Origin: Kitasatospora phosalacinea
GTDB taxonomy: Bacteria > Actinomycetota > Actinomycetes > Streptomycetales > Streptomycetaceae
Assembly: GCF_000716545.1 (NCBI RefSeq)
Contig: NZ_JNWZ01000073.1
Location: forward strand, 1 to 34,902
Direction: 5' to 3'
Length of the DNA: 34,902 bases
Position 1 is the stretch's first letter, and every line of letters starts with the position of its first letter. The notes beneath the pieces are model-generated. The model was given only the letters and a program-made list of their open reading frames with translations, did not search any database and had not been told where the DNA came from. Made by a program: the position numbers and the translations under genes. Below, piece by piece: positions 1 to 8,241 of the stretch.

Positions 1-124
1 ACCCCGCCCTCCCCGGCCCCGCCCTGCCAGGACCCGCCGTCCCGGGCCTCCGCCACAGCTGACCGCCCGCACCGCCGCAGCCCGCCGCGTCCCGCGCCCG
101 CGCTCCCCTCCGCCCCGCGCCCCG

Positions 125-154
125 CTGACATGTGACCGGCGAGTAGGCATACTC
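125..154 (+). promoter_or_regulatory. Probable promoter with overlapping inverted repeat, upstream of the MaoC gene
   Basis: A CTGACA box (125-130) and a CATACT box (148-153) are 17 bp apart, a reasonable sigma-70/HrdB layout. GAGTA (141-145) and TACTC (150-154) form a perfect 5-bp inverted repeat with a GGCA spacer over the -10 box, so a repressor could bind there. The transcript would start near 160. Seen by eye only. Confidence 0.45.
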
Positions 155-210
155 TGCGAGTCGGTCCCGCCCCGGGCCGGCCCTGCCCCGACGCACCTGT
201 GGAGCGCACC

Positions 211-669
211 GTGACGACCTTCGCCTCGCTCGCCGATCTGACCGCCGCGGTCGGCACCGAACTCGGCACCAGCGAGTGGCACACCGTCGACCAGGACCGG
301 GTGAACCTGTTCGCCGAGGCGACCGGCGACCACCAGTGGATCCACGTCGACCCGGAGCGCGCCAAGCAGACGCCGTTCGGCGGGACGATCGTGCACGGCT
401 ACCTGACGCTCTCGCTGCTGCCGGTGCTGGCGAAGGAGTGCTACGCCGTGGAGGGCGTCGCGATGGCGCTGAACTACGGCTCGGACAAGGTGCGCTTCCC
501 GGCCCCGCTGCCGGTGGGCACGGCGGTGCGGGCGACGGCGGTGCTGGTCTCGGCGGAGGAGGTGCCGGGCGGCGTGCAGGCGGTGGTCCGGTTCACCATC
601 GCCAGCGAGGCGAGCGCCAAGCCGCACTGCGTCGCGGAGACGATCACCCGCTTCTACCCGGCCGCCTGA
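211..669 (+). CDS. MaoC-family (R)-specific enoyl-CoA hydratase
   Basis: A 152-residue single hot-dog-fold protein of the MaoC/PhaJ type, which hydrates trans-2-enoyl-CoA to (R)-3-hydroxyacyl-CoA in the cytoplasm. The catalytic Asp-His pair is visible: D40 in ATGD and H45 in WIH keep the five-residue spacing of PhaJ enzymes, followed by FGGTIVHGYLTLSLLP typical of actinobacterial members. I chose the GTG at 211 over the in-frame GTG at 199 because GGAG (201-204) is 6 nt before it and the family usually begins M-x-T-F. Length is normal. It stands alone with its own promoter (125-154) and a terminator-like hairpin after it. The physiological acyl chain is not evident; the nearby TesB thioesterase makes a role in acyl-CoA metabolism plausible. 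Confidence 0.9.
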   Translation: MTTFASLADLTAAVGTELGTSEWHTVDQDRVNLFAEATGDHQWIHVDPERAKQTPFGGTIVHGYLTLSLLPVLAKECYAVEGVAMALNYGSDKVRFPAPLPVGTAVRATAVLVSAEEVPGGVQAVVRFTIASEASAKPHCVAETITRFYPAA

Positions 670-696
670 ACCCCGGCCCCCTTCGGCAGACCGACG

Positions 697-727
697 ACGG
701 ACCGTCCCGCACCCGGGGGCGGTCCGT
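697..727 (+). terminator. Terminator hairpin after the MaoC gene
   Basis: ACGGACCG (697-704) pairs perfectly with CGGTCCGT (720-727). The 15-nt spacer has further C/G runs that can pair, and a short T run (TTTCC) follows. It lies 27 bp after the stop codon. Confidence 0.55.
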
Positions 728-954
728 TTCCGCTGCCCGCGCGGGCCACCGTCGCCCCCGTTCCGGCGCGCCACCCTCCACCTGCCGCGTTCCTCCGCTT
801 TGTGCCGGTAATGTCCCGGCCCGAGGTGCGCCGTCCGGCGCCGGGGGCTCCCCCGCCGCCGCTGTGCCGCGCTCCGGCCCGCCGATGCCGCGGGGCGCGC
901 CGCGTCCCGCCGTCCCGGCGTGCCGCCGTCCGGGTGTTCGACCGTGGAGGTGCC

Positions 955-2286
955 GTGTCCCGCCCCGTCTCCTGGCTGTTCCGTGCCGGCGAGTTGGTCG
1001 CCGAAGCCGGGCTCGCGCTGCGCGACGCCAGGCGCTCGTACCGGACGCTGCCCCGGGAGGCCTGGCAGCGGATGCGCACGGACGCGTTCGGCGCGGACCC
1101 GTCGGGCTGGCGCCTGCACCGGGTCCGCAACTCGCCGCACTTCGTGGACGGGTCGTTCCGCAACCCGGTGGCGACCCGCCGGCTCGCGTACGCGCACACC
1201 CCGCTGGCGTTGATGCGCACCAAGCTCGCGGTCGATCCCAACCGCCGTGCCCCGGCCGCCGCGGTCCCGGTGCACCGGCTGCTCCCGGTGGAGCTGGCCA
1301 CGCCGCCCGAGTCCGGCCTGCGGCTGACCTGGATGGGCCACGCCACCGTGCTGGCCGAGCTGGACGGGGTGCGGGTGCTGTTCGACCCGGTGTGGAGCGA
1401 GCGCTGCTCGCCGTTCGACTGGATCGGTCCCAAGCGCCTGCACCCGGTGCCGCTGCCGCTGGCCGAGCTCGGTCCGGTGGACGTGGTGGTGATCTCCCAC
1501 GACCACTACGACCACCTGGACATGACGACGGTGCGGACGCTGGCCGCCGGCGACGCGGTGTTCGCGGTGCCGCTGGGCATCGGCGCGCACCTGGAGCACT
1601 GGGGCGTCTCGCCGCGCCGCATCGTCGACCTGGACTGGTGGGAGACCGCCGAGCTGGACGGCCTGCGGCTGACCGCCACCCCGGCCCGGCACTACTGTTC
1701 GCGCGGGCCCCGGCCGAGCGGCAAGTTCCTGTGGTCGTCCTGGGTGGTGGAGGGCAAGCGGCAGCGGATCTTCCACAGCGGCGACAGCGGCTACTTCCCG
1801 GGCTTCGCCGACATCGGCCACCGCTTCGGGCCGTTCGACGCGACGATGATGCAGGTCGGCGCGTACTCCGAGCACTGGCCCGAGGTCCACCTGACGCCCG
1901 AGGAGGCCGTGCAGGCCCACCGCGACCTGCGCGGCGACGTGCTGCTGCCGATCCACTGGGGCACCTTCGACCTGGCCCCGCACCCGTGGGAGGAGCCCGC
2001 CGAGCGGACCGTCGCCGCCGCCCGGGACGCGGACGTCACGCTCGCGCTGCCCCGCCCCGGCCGGCCCTTCGAGCCCGCGGCCCCGCCCACCGCCAAGCCC
2101 TGGTGGCGGGCCGTCGCCGCACCCCCCTCCGGCGCGGACCTGCTCCTCCCGCCCGGCCTCACCGCCGTCCCGGACAGCCCCGCCGCCCTCACCACCGCCC
2201 CGCCCCGGCCCGACGCCCCCCTCGCCGAGGCCCGCCCGACCGCCGACCACTCCCCGGGGCAGGACGGCGAGGTCCCGCAGTTCTGA
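955..2286 (+). CDS. NAPE-PLD-like zinc metallohydrolase (metallo-beta-lactamase fold)
   Basis: A 443-residue MBL-fold hydrolase of the COG2220 type. All expected metal ligands are present: H182, H184, D186 and H187 in SHDHYDHLD, H246 in ARHYC, D277 in GDSGY and H334 in PIHWGTF. Several stretches (GPKR, ELGPVDVVVISH, LDWWE, HRFGPFD, PEEAV.AH) follow vertebrate N-acylphosphatidylethanolamine phospholipase D as I remember it, so a phospholipase D-type lipid substrate is the best guess. Function in actinomycetes is unproven. No signal peptide is evident; the first 100 or so residues are a lineage-specific Arg/Ala-rich extension. The GTG at 955 is preferred because GGAGG (946-950) is 4 nt before it; the open frame extends upstream to 802 without a better site. 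The C-terminal tail is Pro/Ala-rich and probably disordered. Confidence 0.85.
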   Translation: MSRPVSWLFRAGELVAEAGLALRDARRSYRTLPREAWQRMRTDAFGADPSGWRLHRVRNSPHFVDGSFRNPVATRRLAYAHTPLALMRTKLAVDPNRRAPAAAVPVHRLLPVELATPPESGLRLTWMGHATVLAELDGVRVLFDPVWSERCSPFDWIGPKRLHPVPLPLAELGPVDVVVISHDHYDHLDMTTVRTLAAGDAVFAVPLGIGAHLEHWGVSPRRIVDLDWWETAELDGLRLTATPARHYCSRGPRPSGKFLWSSWVVEGKRQRIFHSGDSGYFPGFADIGHRFGPFDATMMQVGAYSEHWPEVHLTPEEAVQAHRDLRGDVLLPIHWGTFDLAPHPWEEPAERTVAAARDADVTLALPRPGRPFEPAAPPTAKPWWRAVAAPPSGADLLLPPGLTAVPDSPAALTTAPPRPDAPLAEARPTADHSPGQDGEVPQF

Positions 2287-2391
2287 GCCCGTCCGGGCGC
2301 GCCTGCCCCGCGCCGGGTCCGCGTTCCGGATCGCCGTCACCGGGGCCGTGTCGTGCTCCGCTCCGCTCCGTTCCTCGCCGCCCGCCGTCCG

Positions 2392-2410
2392 CCGTCCCGC
2401 GGGTGGACGG
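2392..2410 (+). terminator. Weak hairpin in the gap after the MBL-fold gene
   Basis: CCGTCC (2392-2397) and GGACGG (2405-2410) form a 6-bp stem with a 7-nt loop and no T run. It may be a weak terminator. The rest of the 2287-2523 gap is C/G-rich with short CTCCG repeats near 2356-2371 and shows nothing else I can support. Confidence 0.25.
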
Positions 2411-2523
2411 TAAGCCGCCGAGTACGGCAAGCCGGGTTCCGGGGCGCCGCGCCGACCTCCTCCCTCGACGGCCCCCGTCCGGCGCCTCGCCCGCGTGTGA
2501 CCGGTGCCACAATCCCCGCCCAT

Positions 2524-2537
2524 TGCAACGTGTTCTA
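2524..2537. promoter_or_regulatory. KstR-like operator TNNAACNNGTTNNA before tesB
   Basis: TGCAACGTGTTCTA fits the KstR palindrome consensus TNNAACNNGTTNNA at every fixed position. It ends 2 bp before the thioesterase start codon, so a bound repressor would cover the promoter or transcription start. The TetR protein encoded 1 kb downstream resembles KstR. The match is seen directly; regulation by that protein is inferred. Confidence 0.55.
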
Positions 2538-2539
2538 GC

Positions 2540-3469
2540 ATGAGCCGGGTGATCGCCCCCGCCGCCCCGCCCCCCGCTCCCTCCCCCGGGCCGCGCTCCT
2601 TCGCGGAGCTGCTCGGCATCGAGGAGTTGGAGGAGAACCTGTTCCGGGGACGCTGCCACGCGGGCGCCCCGCTGCGCGCGTTCGGCGGCCAGGTCGCGGC
2701 CCAGGCCCTGACCTCGGCCGGGCGCACGGTGGAGCCGGCCCGCCGAGTGCACAGCCTGCACGGGTACTTCCTGCGCCCCGGCGACCCGCGCTGCCCGATC
2801 CTCTACCAGGTGGACCGGGCCCGGGACGGCTTCTCGTACGCGACCCGGCGGGTGTCCGCGGTGCAGCGCGGCGAGGTGATCTTCACCATGTCGGCGTCGT
2901 TCAAGCACCCGGAGGCGGCGGACGACCGGCAGCGCACGATGCCGCCGGTGCCGGGCCCGGAGGAGCTGCCGGACCCGTACCTGGCCTGGGAGCGGGACGC
3001 CCCGGAGGAGTTCGCCAACGCGGCGGTCTTCCGCGCGCTGCGGATGCGCTTCGTCCCGGCGGACGCACCCGGCCTGCCGCCGGAACTGCCGGGCGTCCCG
3101 CAGCAGTTCGTCTGGCTGCGGACGGACCACCCGCTGCCGGGGGACGATCCGCTGCTCCAGGTCTGCGCACTGACCTACCTGTCCGACCTGACGCTGGCCT
3201 CGACCGCGGCGCTGCACCTGCAACCGCACCGGGTGCACCGGGTGGAGGAGCCCCGGGTGGCGCTGGCCTCGCTGGACCACGCGATGTGGTTCCACCGCCC
3301 GTTCCGCGCCGACGAGTGGCTGCTGTTCGCCCAGCGCAGCCCGTCGGCGTCGGACGGCCGGGGGCTGGCGATGGGCGAGTTCTACGACCGGGACGGGGTG
3401 CTGGTGGCCTCGGCCGTGCAGGAGACGCTGCTGCGCGAACTGCGCCCGCAGCCCTCCCGGACGGGCTGA
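2540..3469 (+). CDS. tesB: Acyl-CoA thioesterase II (TesB-like)
   Basis: A 309-residue double hot-dog thioesterase that hydrolyses acyl-CoA to free fatty acid and CoA in the cytosol. Family features: an N-terminal ELLGIEELEENLFRG stretch, GGQVAAQALTSAGRTV, HSLHGYFLRPGD, then ASLDHAMWFHRPFRADEW, which carries the conserved Asp, and a C-terminal VASAVQETLLR with the conserved Gln. Length is normal for TesB (about 290) plus a short Pro-rich N-terminus. The ATG at 2540 follows directly after a TAG stop in another frame and has no Shine-Dalgarno; the open frame could begin at GTG 2504, but that also lacks a ribosome site. A KstR-like operator sits just upstream, suggesting control by a fatty acyl-CoA- or steroid-CoA-sensing TetR regulator. 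Confidence 0.9.
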   Translation: MSRVIAPAAPPPAPSPGPRSFAELLGIEELEENLFRGRCHAGAPLRAFGGQVAAQALTSAGRTVEPARRVHSLHGYFLRPGDPRCPILYQVDRARDGFSYATRRVSAVQRGEVIFTMSASFKHPEAADDRQRTMPPVPGPEELPDPYLAWERDAPEEFANAAVFRALRMRFVPADAPGLPPELPGVPQQFVWLRTDHPLPGDDPLLQVCALTYLSDLTLASTAALHLQPHRVHRVEEPRVALASLDHAMWFHRPFRADEWLLFAQRSPSASDGRGLAMGEFYDRDGVLVASAVQETLLRELRPQPSRTG

Positions 3470-3490
3470 CGGGCCGACGGGCTACCGAGC

Positions 3491-3562
3491 CCTTGCCACC
3501 CACTGGTGCGCTGTCCTTGTCACCCACTGGTGCGCTGTCCTTGTCACCCACTGGTGATCTGC
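3491..3562 (+). repeat. Three tandem 24-bp repeats upstream of the TetR gene
   Basis: Three head-to-tail 24-bp units begin at 3491, 3515 and 3539. The second matches the first except T for C at one site; the third diverges in its last few bases. Each unit contains CACC-CACT-GGTG, a short inverted repeat (TCACC/GGTGA in the third). They lie between the tesB stop and the -10 box of the TetR gene, a typical place for repressor or activator sites. Confidence 0.8.
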
Positions 3563-3592
3563 CGCGTCATACCGCCGCGAGTGGCCGCCCCG

Positions 3593-3628
3593 TATCATGG
3601 TTCGGGTGACCAAGGTTGACCTGTCACC
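3593..3628 (+). promoter_or_regulatory. -10 box for a leaderless TetR transcript, with adjacent inverted repeat
   Basis: TATCAT (3593-3598) is followed after 7 nt by the in-frame GTG at 3606, the spacing expected when transcription starts on the first base of the start codon. No convincing -35 box is visible. Just inside the gene GGTGAC (3605-3610) and GTCACC (3623-3628) form an inverted repeat with a 12-bp spacer, a possible autoregulatory site. Confidence 0.4.
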
Positions 3629-4235
3629 TCGTCCGGTGGAGGCGATGTCCCCCCGTCAGCTCGAACGCCGCGGCTCCCTCCTGTCCGCCGCCCTGGCCCT
3701 GGTGACCGAGATCGGCGTGGAACGGCTCCAGATGAAACAGGTGTCGGAGCGTTCTGGCGTGGCCCTCGGTACCGCGTACCGGTACTTCTCGTCGAAGGAC
3801 CACCTGCTCGCCGCCGCGATAGCGGACTGGCACCGACTGCTGCTCGCCGACCTGGTCGGCGAGGTGGGGGCGGGGCGCGGCGCCTCGCCGACCGAGCGGG
3901 CGGTGCGGTTCGTGCGGCGGGGGATGCGGGCGTACCAGCGGCAGCCGGAGCTGGCCCGGCTGCGGGTGGCGGTGGCGACGTCGACGGACCCGTTCGCCAG
4001 TGAGGCGTTGCAGGGCCTGGCCCGGGCGGACCGGGCGGCGTTGGGGGCCGTGATGCCGGAGGTCCCGCCGGCCTCGGGGGACTTGGTGCGGCACATGGTG
4101 GGGCACGCCTGGCAGGGCGAGTTGACGGCCTGGGTGACGGGCCGCACGACGCTGGACGACGCCCGCACCCGGCTGGAGGACATGGTCCGGCTGGTGCTGA
4201 CACCGTACGAGCCGCCGCCACCGCTGCCCGTCTGA
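3606..4235 (+). CDS. TetR-family regulator, KstR-like
   Basis: A 209-residue TetR repressor. The N-terminal helix-turn-helix (about residues 20-65) reads ERLQMKQVSERSGVALGTAYRYFSSKDHLL in consecutive parts, close to the mycobacterial cholesterol/lipid regulator KstR as I recall it (VQMRAVADRADVAVGTLYRYF). The C-terminal end (WQGELTAWVTGRTT, then RLEDMVRLVL) is also KstR-like. KstR proteins bind TNNAACNNGTTNNA and are released by acyl- or steroid-CoA; such a site lies at 2524-2537. I prefer the GTG at 3606 because TATCAT is 7 nt upstream. ATG 3597 lies inside that box, and ATG 3645 has GGAGG only 2 nt before it. It may control tesB, itself, or the BCCT transporter downstream. Confidence 0.85.
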   Translation: MTKVDLSPRPVEAMSPRQLERRGSLLSAALALVTEIGVERLQMKQVSERSGVALGTAYRYFSSKDHLLAAAIADWHRLLLADLVGEVGAGRGASPTERAVRFVRRGMRAYQRQPELARLRVAVATSTDPFASEALQGLARADRAALGAVMPEVPPASGDLVRHMVGHAWQGELTAWVTGRTTLDDARTRLEDMVRLVLTPYEPPPPLPV

Positions 4236-4310
4236 GCCGCCGCCGCGACCGCCGGCCCGGTCCGCCGGCCGCCGCGTCCCGGCGTGCCGCGCCGATCCGA
4301 GGTCCGCTCC

Positions 4311-4328
4311 GTGGACATAGTTCCTGCT

Positions 4329-4336
<8 letters not shown>
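4311..4336. promoter_or_regulatory. Perfect inverted repeat over the -10 box and start codon of the BCCT gene
   Basis: GTGGACATAG (4311-4320) and CTATGTCCAC (4327-4336) are exact reverse complements, 10 bp each, around a 6-bp spacer TTCCTG. Inside it CATAGT (4316-4321) is a plausible -10 box exactly 7 nt before the ATG at 4329, and there is no Shine-Dalgarno, so the transcript is probably leaderless. A repressor dimer here would block polymerase directly. The cognate regulator is unknown; the adjacent TetR protein is one candidate. Confidence 0.7.
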
Positions 4337-5972
<1,636 letters not shown>

Positions 5973-5978
5973 ACCGGC

Positions 5979-6008
5979 CGCCGGGCCGCCCACCGGTGCG
6001 GCCCGGCG
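5979..6008 (+). terminator. Terminator hairpin after the BCCT gene
   Basis: CGCCGGGCCGC (5979-5989) pairs perfectly over 11 bp with GCGGCCCGGCG (5998-6008) across an 8-nt loop. It starts 6 bp after the stop codon. There is no T run, as is common in actinomycetes. The gap from 6009 to 6214 shows no other supported feature. Confidence 0.7.
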
Positions 6009-6214
6009 CCCCCGGCGGCGTCCGGTCGGGGTGGCAACTCCCGCTCCTCTGGCCCGAGTTCGCCATGGAAACGGCCGCCCGGGCCGCTACGCGCGTCGCC
6101 GATCAGCCGTTCGACCTGCGCGGATGCGGGAGCGGAGGTTCCGACGCCGAGATCCCTTCCAGACTTCACCCGCGTTTCGCGACCGCGTAACACCTCCCTG
6201 TCAGGCTCTCTGCC

Positions 6215-6403
6215 ATGAACGCCCGCACTCTCCCGTCGGCCCAGGATCCGCGCTTCCCGCTGCCCCGCCGCCACCGCCGCCTGCTCGCCTGCGCCGCCGT
6301 CGCGGCCTCCGTCGCGCTGGGCTCGCTCGGCGTCGGCGCCACGGTGGAGACCGTCCGCCACCAGAGCGAGTCGGCTCGGGCGGTCGGCCAGGGCGGCCGC
6401 TGA
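6215..6403 (+). CDS. Small single-pass membrane protein, unknown function
   Basis: A possible 62-residue protein. Residues 1-23 are basic (RFPLPRRHRR), then a hydrophobic Ala/Val/Leu segment of about 20 residues (LLACAAVAASVALGSLGVGA) could be a membrane anchor or signal sequence, with a short polar tail rich in Arg, Gln and Gly. CAGGCT (6202-6207) lies 7 nt before the ATG, so a leaderless start is possible; no ribosome site is seen. I recognise no family. The basic-then-hydrophobic composition supports a real gene, but length and lack of homology knowledge leave it uncertain. Confidence 0.4.
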   Translation: MNARTLPSAQDPRFPLPRRHRRLLACAAVAASVALGSLGVGATVETVRHQSESARAVGQGGR

Positions 6404-6472
6404 GCCGGGCGGGTGGTGGGCGCCGGGCCTCCGGCCGATACTGAGGGTGACCGGCTCGAAGGGAGACCCGCC

Positions 6473-6688
6473 ATGGAGACCGGCACCGTCAAGTGGTTCG
6501 ACCCCCGCCACGGCTACGGCTACATCGCCCCGGACACCGGCGGCCCCGACGTCGCCGTCTACTACGACTCGGTCCTCGCCGACACCGACGAGCACCGCTT
6601 CCTGCACCAGGGCCAGCGCGTCCGGTACGACGGGACGGTCCAGGAGTTCCGTCCGGTCGCCGAACGCGTCCACCCGCTCACCTACTGA
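6473..6688 (+). CDS. Divergent cold-shock-domain protein
   Basis: A 71-residue protein with one cold-shock (OB-fold) domain, expected to bind single-stranded RNA or DNA. The start METGTVKWFDP is canonical, but the nucleic-acid-binding motifs are altered: RNP1, usually KGFGFI, is HGYGYI (13-18), and RNP2, usually VFVHF, is VAVYY (27-31). The Phe-to-Tyr changes keep aromatic stacking, while the central Phe of RNP2 is lost to Ala. The C-terminal part (RFLHQGQRVRYDGTVQEFRP) is more diverged than in CspA. ATG 6473 is preferred over upstream GTG 6413 because GGGAG (6461-6465) is 7 nt before it and the family begins here. Monocistronic, followed by short repeats and a hairpin. Confidence 0.85.
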   Translation: METGTVKWFDPRHGYGYIAPDTGGPDVAVYYDSVLADTDEHRFLHQGQRVRYDGTVQEFRPVAERVHPLTY

Positions 6689-6727
6689 AACCCGGCGCTG
6701 AACCCGGCACTGAAAACCCGGCGCTGG
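6689..6727 (+). repeat. Three short imperfect direct repeats after the cold-shock gene
   Basis: A 12-bp word AACCCGGCGCTG occurs three times in a row (one copy with A for G), separated by a few A residues, right after the stop codon at 6686-6688. Confidence 0.6.
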
Positions 6728-6732
6728 ACCCG

Positions 6733-6754
6733 GGCAGGGCCTACACGCCCTGCC
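6733..6754. terminator. Hairpin between two convergent genes
   Basis: GGCAGGGC (6733-6740) pairs with GCCCTGCC (6747-6754) over a 6-nt loop that contains the stop codon of the minus-strand DUF2398 gene. It could end transcription from both sides. Confidence 0.5.
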
Positions 6755-8153
6755 GGTCCCGTTCCCGCCCCGGCGCGGGGACGGTCGCCGGGCGGGAGTG
6801 CCGACCGCTGCCCGCGGGGGGCTCGGGTTCGGCGCGGGGGGCGTAGCGGGCGGCGGGGGCGCGCAGCAGCCAGGTGCGTCCGGCGGGGGCGGCGAGGCCC
6901 ATCCGGTGCAGCAGGTCGAGCGCGTCGCGGCGGAAGGCGGCGAGGTCGGCGAGGTAGCCGGCGTCCCAGCCGGCGCTCATGCCGTAGTCGTCGGTGATGT
7001 CGCCGAGGGTGCCGTCGATCAGTGCGTCGGGGACCAGGACGGCGGGCGGCGGGGTGTCGGTGCCGACCGGACGCAGGTCCTCGACCAGGCGTTCGGCGAG
7101 CAGCAGCGCGGCCTGGGCGAGGGTGCCGGGGCCCGGCAGGGCGAGGTCGGTGAGTTCGTCGGCGGGGTCGAGCAGGGCGACGCCCTCGGCGCGGATCTCG
7201 GCGGTGAGGCCGAGCAGTTCGGCGAACCGCTCCGTCTCGGCGGGGGCGGCGGCGAGCAGGTGGGCGCGTTCGGCGGGCGCGAGGTCGTGGTGGAGCACGA
7301 CGGGCGTCTCGGCGAGCAGTCGGCGGACCGTCACCTCCGGTCCGGCGGCGGGCAGCGGGGGCGCGGTGAGCAGGTCGGCGGCGAGCGCGGCGGGCGGCCG
7401 CCAGTCGTCGAGCAGGGCGCGGACGGCGGGCGGGGCGGCGGCGGGCGGGACGGCGCCGGCCAGGGCGCGGGCGAGCGCGGCGTACCCGGCGGGGTCGAGG
7501 CCGGGCAGCGGGCGGCCGGGCAGCGGGCCCTTGTGCAGGCGGGCGTGGGCGGGGCCGAGGGTGAGCCGGTAGCCGAGCAGGGCGCGGAAGCGTTCGGCGA
7601 GCACCTCGGCGTGACGGCGGATCAGGGCGAGTCCGGCGCCGTGCGGTCCGTCGGCGGTGACCAGCGGGTGGGCCATCAGCAGCCGGGCGGCGGTGCGCAC
7701 TTCGCCGGCGGCGTCCGGGCGTTCGGGTTTGCGGTGCCGGCCGCCGCCGGTGGGGCGGGTGCCGGCCTGGACGGGCGCTTCCCGGCGTATCCGGCGGTAG
7801 CCGAGCGGTCGGAACAGCGGCGAGGTGCTGTGGTGGACGGTGGGGCCGTGCCACCAGCTGGTGCCGGGCGCCGGTTCGGCCTGCCGGGGCGCCCCGCCGA
7901 GGTGCCTGGCCCCGTACGCGCCGAACACCGCGCTGGCCAGCAGGTCCGCCTCGGCGGGTTCGGCGGCGGCGAACCGGGCGGCCAACTCCTCGGCGGCCGC
8001 GACGACTTCGGCGCCCGGACGGTCCTGCGGGCGTGCCTGCGAGCGCGTCCGCGGGCGCGCCTGGTCGGCGAGCCGTCCGGCTCCGCCCGTGCGCCCCGTC
8101 CCCGATCCGCCGGCCGCCGCAGCGACTTCGACGGCTGCTCGCTGCCGCTCCAT
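6741..8153 (-). CDS. Orphan DUF2398/TIGR02678-like protein (JetB-type family)
   Basis: A 470-residue protein. From about residue 155 it follows the TIGR02678/DUF2398 pattern: AARLLMAHPLVTAD, LIRRHAEVLAERFRALLGYRL, ETPVVLHHDLAPAERAHL, LTAEIRAEGVALLDP (318-330) followed by ELTDL, and a C-terminal LLHRMGLAA then RAPAARYA. As I recall, this family is the JetB (KITE-like, winged-helix) part of type II Wadjet SMC plasmid-defence systems, normally beside DUF2397 (JetA), an SMC-like JetC and DUF2399 (JetD). None of those is in this window. The winged-helix region between residues 210 and 280 looks shorter than usual, and there is a 150-residue Ala/Arg-rich N-terminal extension with a SWWHGPTVHHSTSPLFRPLG patch. 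TAGGCT sits 9 nt before the ATG, so the mRNA is probably nearly leaderless. Confidence 0.7.
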   Translation of the reverse strand: MERQRAAVEVAAAAGGSGTGRTGGAGRLADQARPRTRSQARPQDRPGAEVVAAAEELAARFAAAEPAEADLLASAVFGAYGARHLGGAPRQAEPAPGTSWWHGPTVHHSTSPLFRPLGYRRIRREAPVQAGTRPTGGGRHRKPERPDAAGEVRTAARLLMAHPLVTADGPHGAGLALIRRHAEVLAERFRALLGYRLTLGPAHARLHKGPLPGRPLPGLDPAGYAALARALAGAVPPAAAPPAVRALLDDWRPPAALAADLLTAPPLPAAGPEVTVRRLLAETPVVLHHDLAPAERAHLLAAAPAETERFAELLGLTAEIRAEGVALLDPADELTDLALPGPGTLAQAALLLAERLVEDLRPVGTDTPPPAVLVPDALIDGTLGDITDDYGMSAGWDAGYLADLAAFRRDALDLLHRMGLAAPAGRTWLLRAPAARYAPRAEPEPPAGSGRHSRPATVPAPGRERDRQGV

Positions 8154-8162
8154 GTCGTGCCA

Positions 8163-8168
8163 AGCCTA
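8163..8168 (-). promoter_or_regulatory. -10 box for the DUF2398 gene
   Basis: Read on the minus strand, TAGGCT lies 9 nt before the ATG at 8153. It matches the actinobacterial TANNNT pattern. No Shine-Dalgarno is seen, so a very short or absent leader is likely. A -35 box is not obvious. Confidence 0.4.
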
Positions 8169-8228
8169 GACGCCGAACCGGGCAGTACGCGCCGGTAACA
8201 ACCTCTTCCGCAGGTCGCCGCGGTCCCC

Positions 8229-8234
8229 TAGGGT
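8229..8234 (+). promoter_or_regulatory. -10 box for a leaderless AGMO-like operon
   Basis: TAGGGT is followed by 7 nt and then the ATG at 8242, with no Shine-Dalgarno, as expected for transcription starting at the start codon. The 88-bp gap between the divergent genes holds both -10 boxes. Confidence 0.55.
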
Positions 8235-8241
8235 TCCGGGC

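Noticed and set aside
276..2543. Long overlapping open frame of 755 codons on the plus strand
   Set aside because: It overlaps the MaoC and NAPE-PLD-like genes in another frame and is Arg/Pro/Ala-rich without motifs, a typical high-GC shadow.
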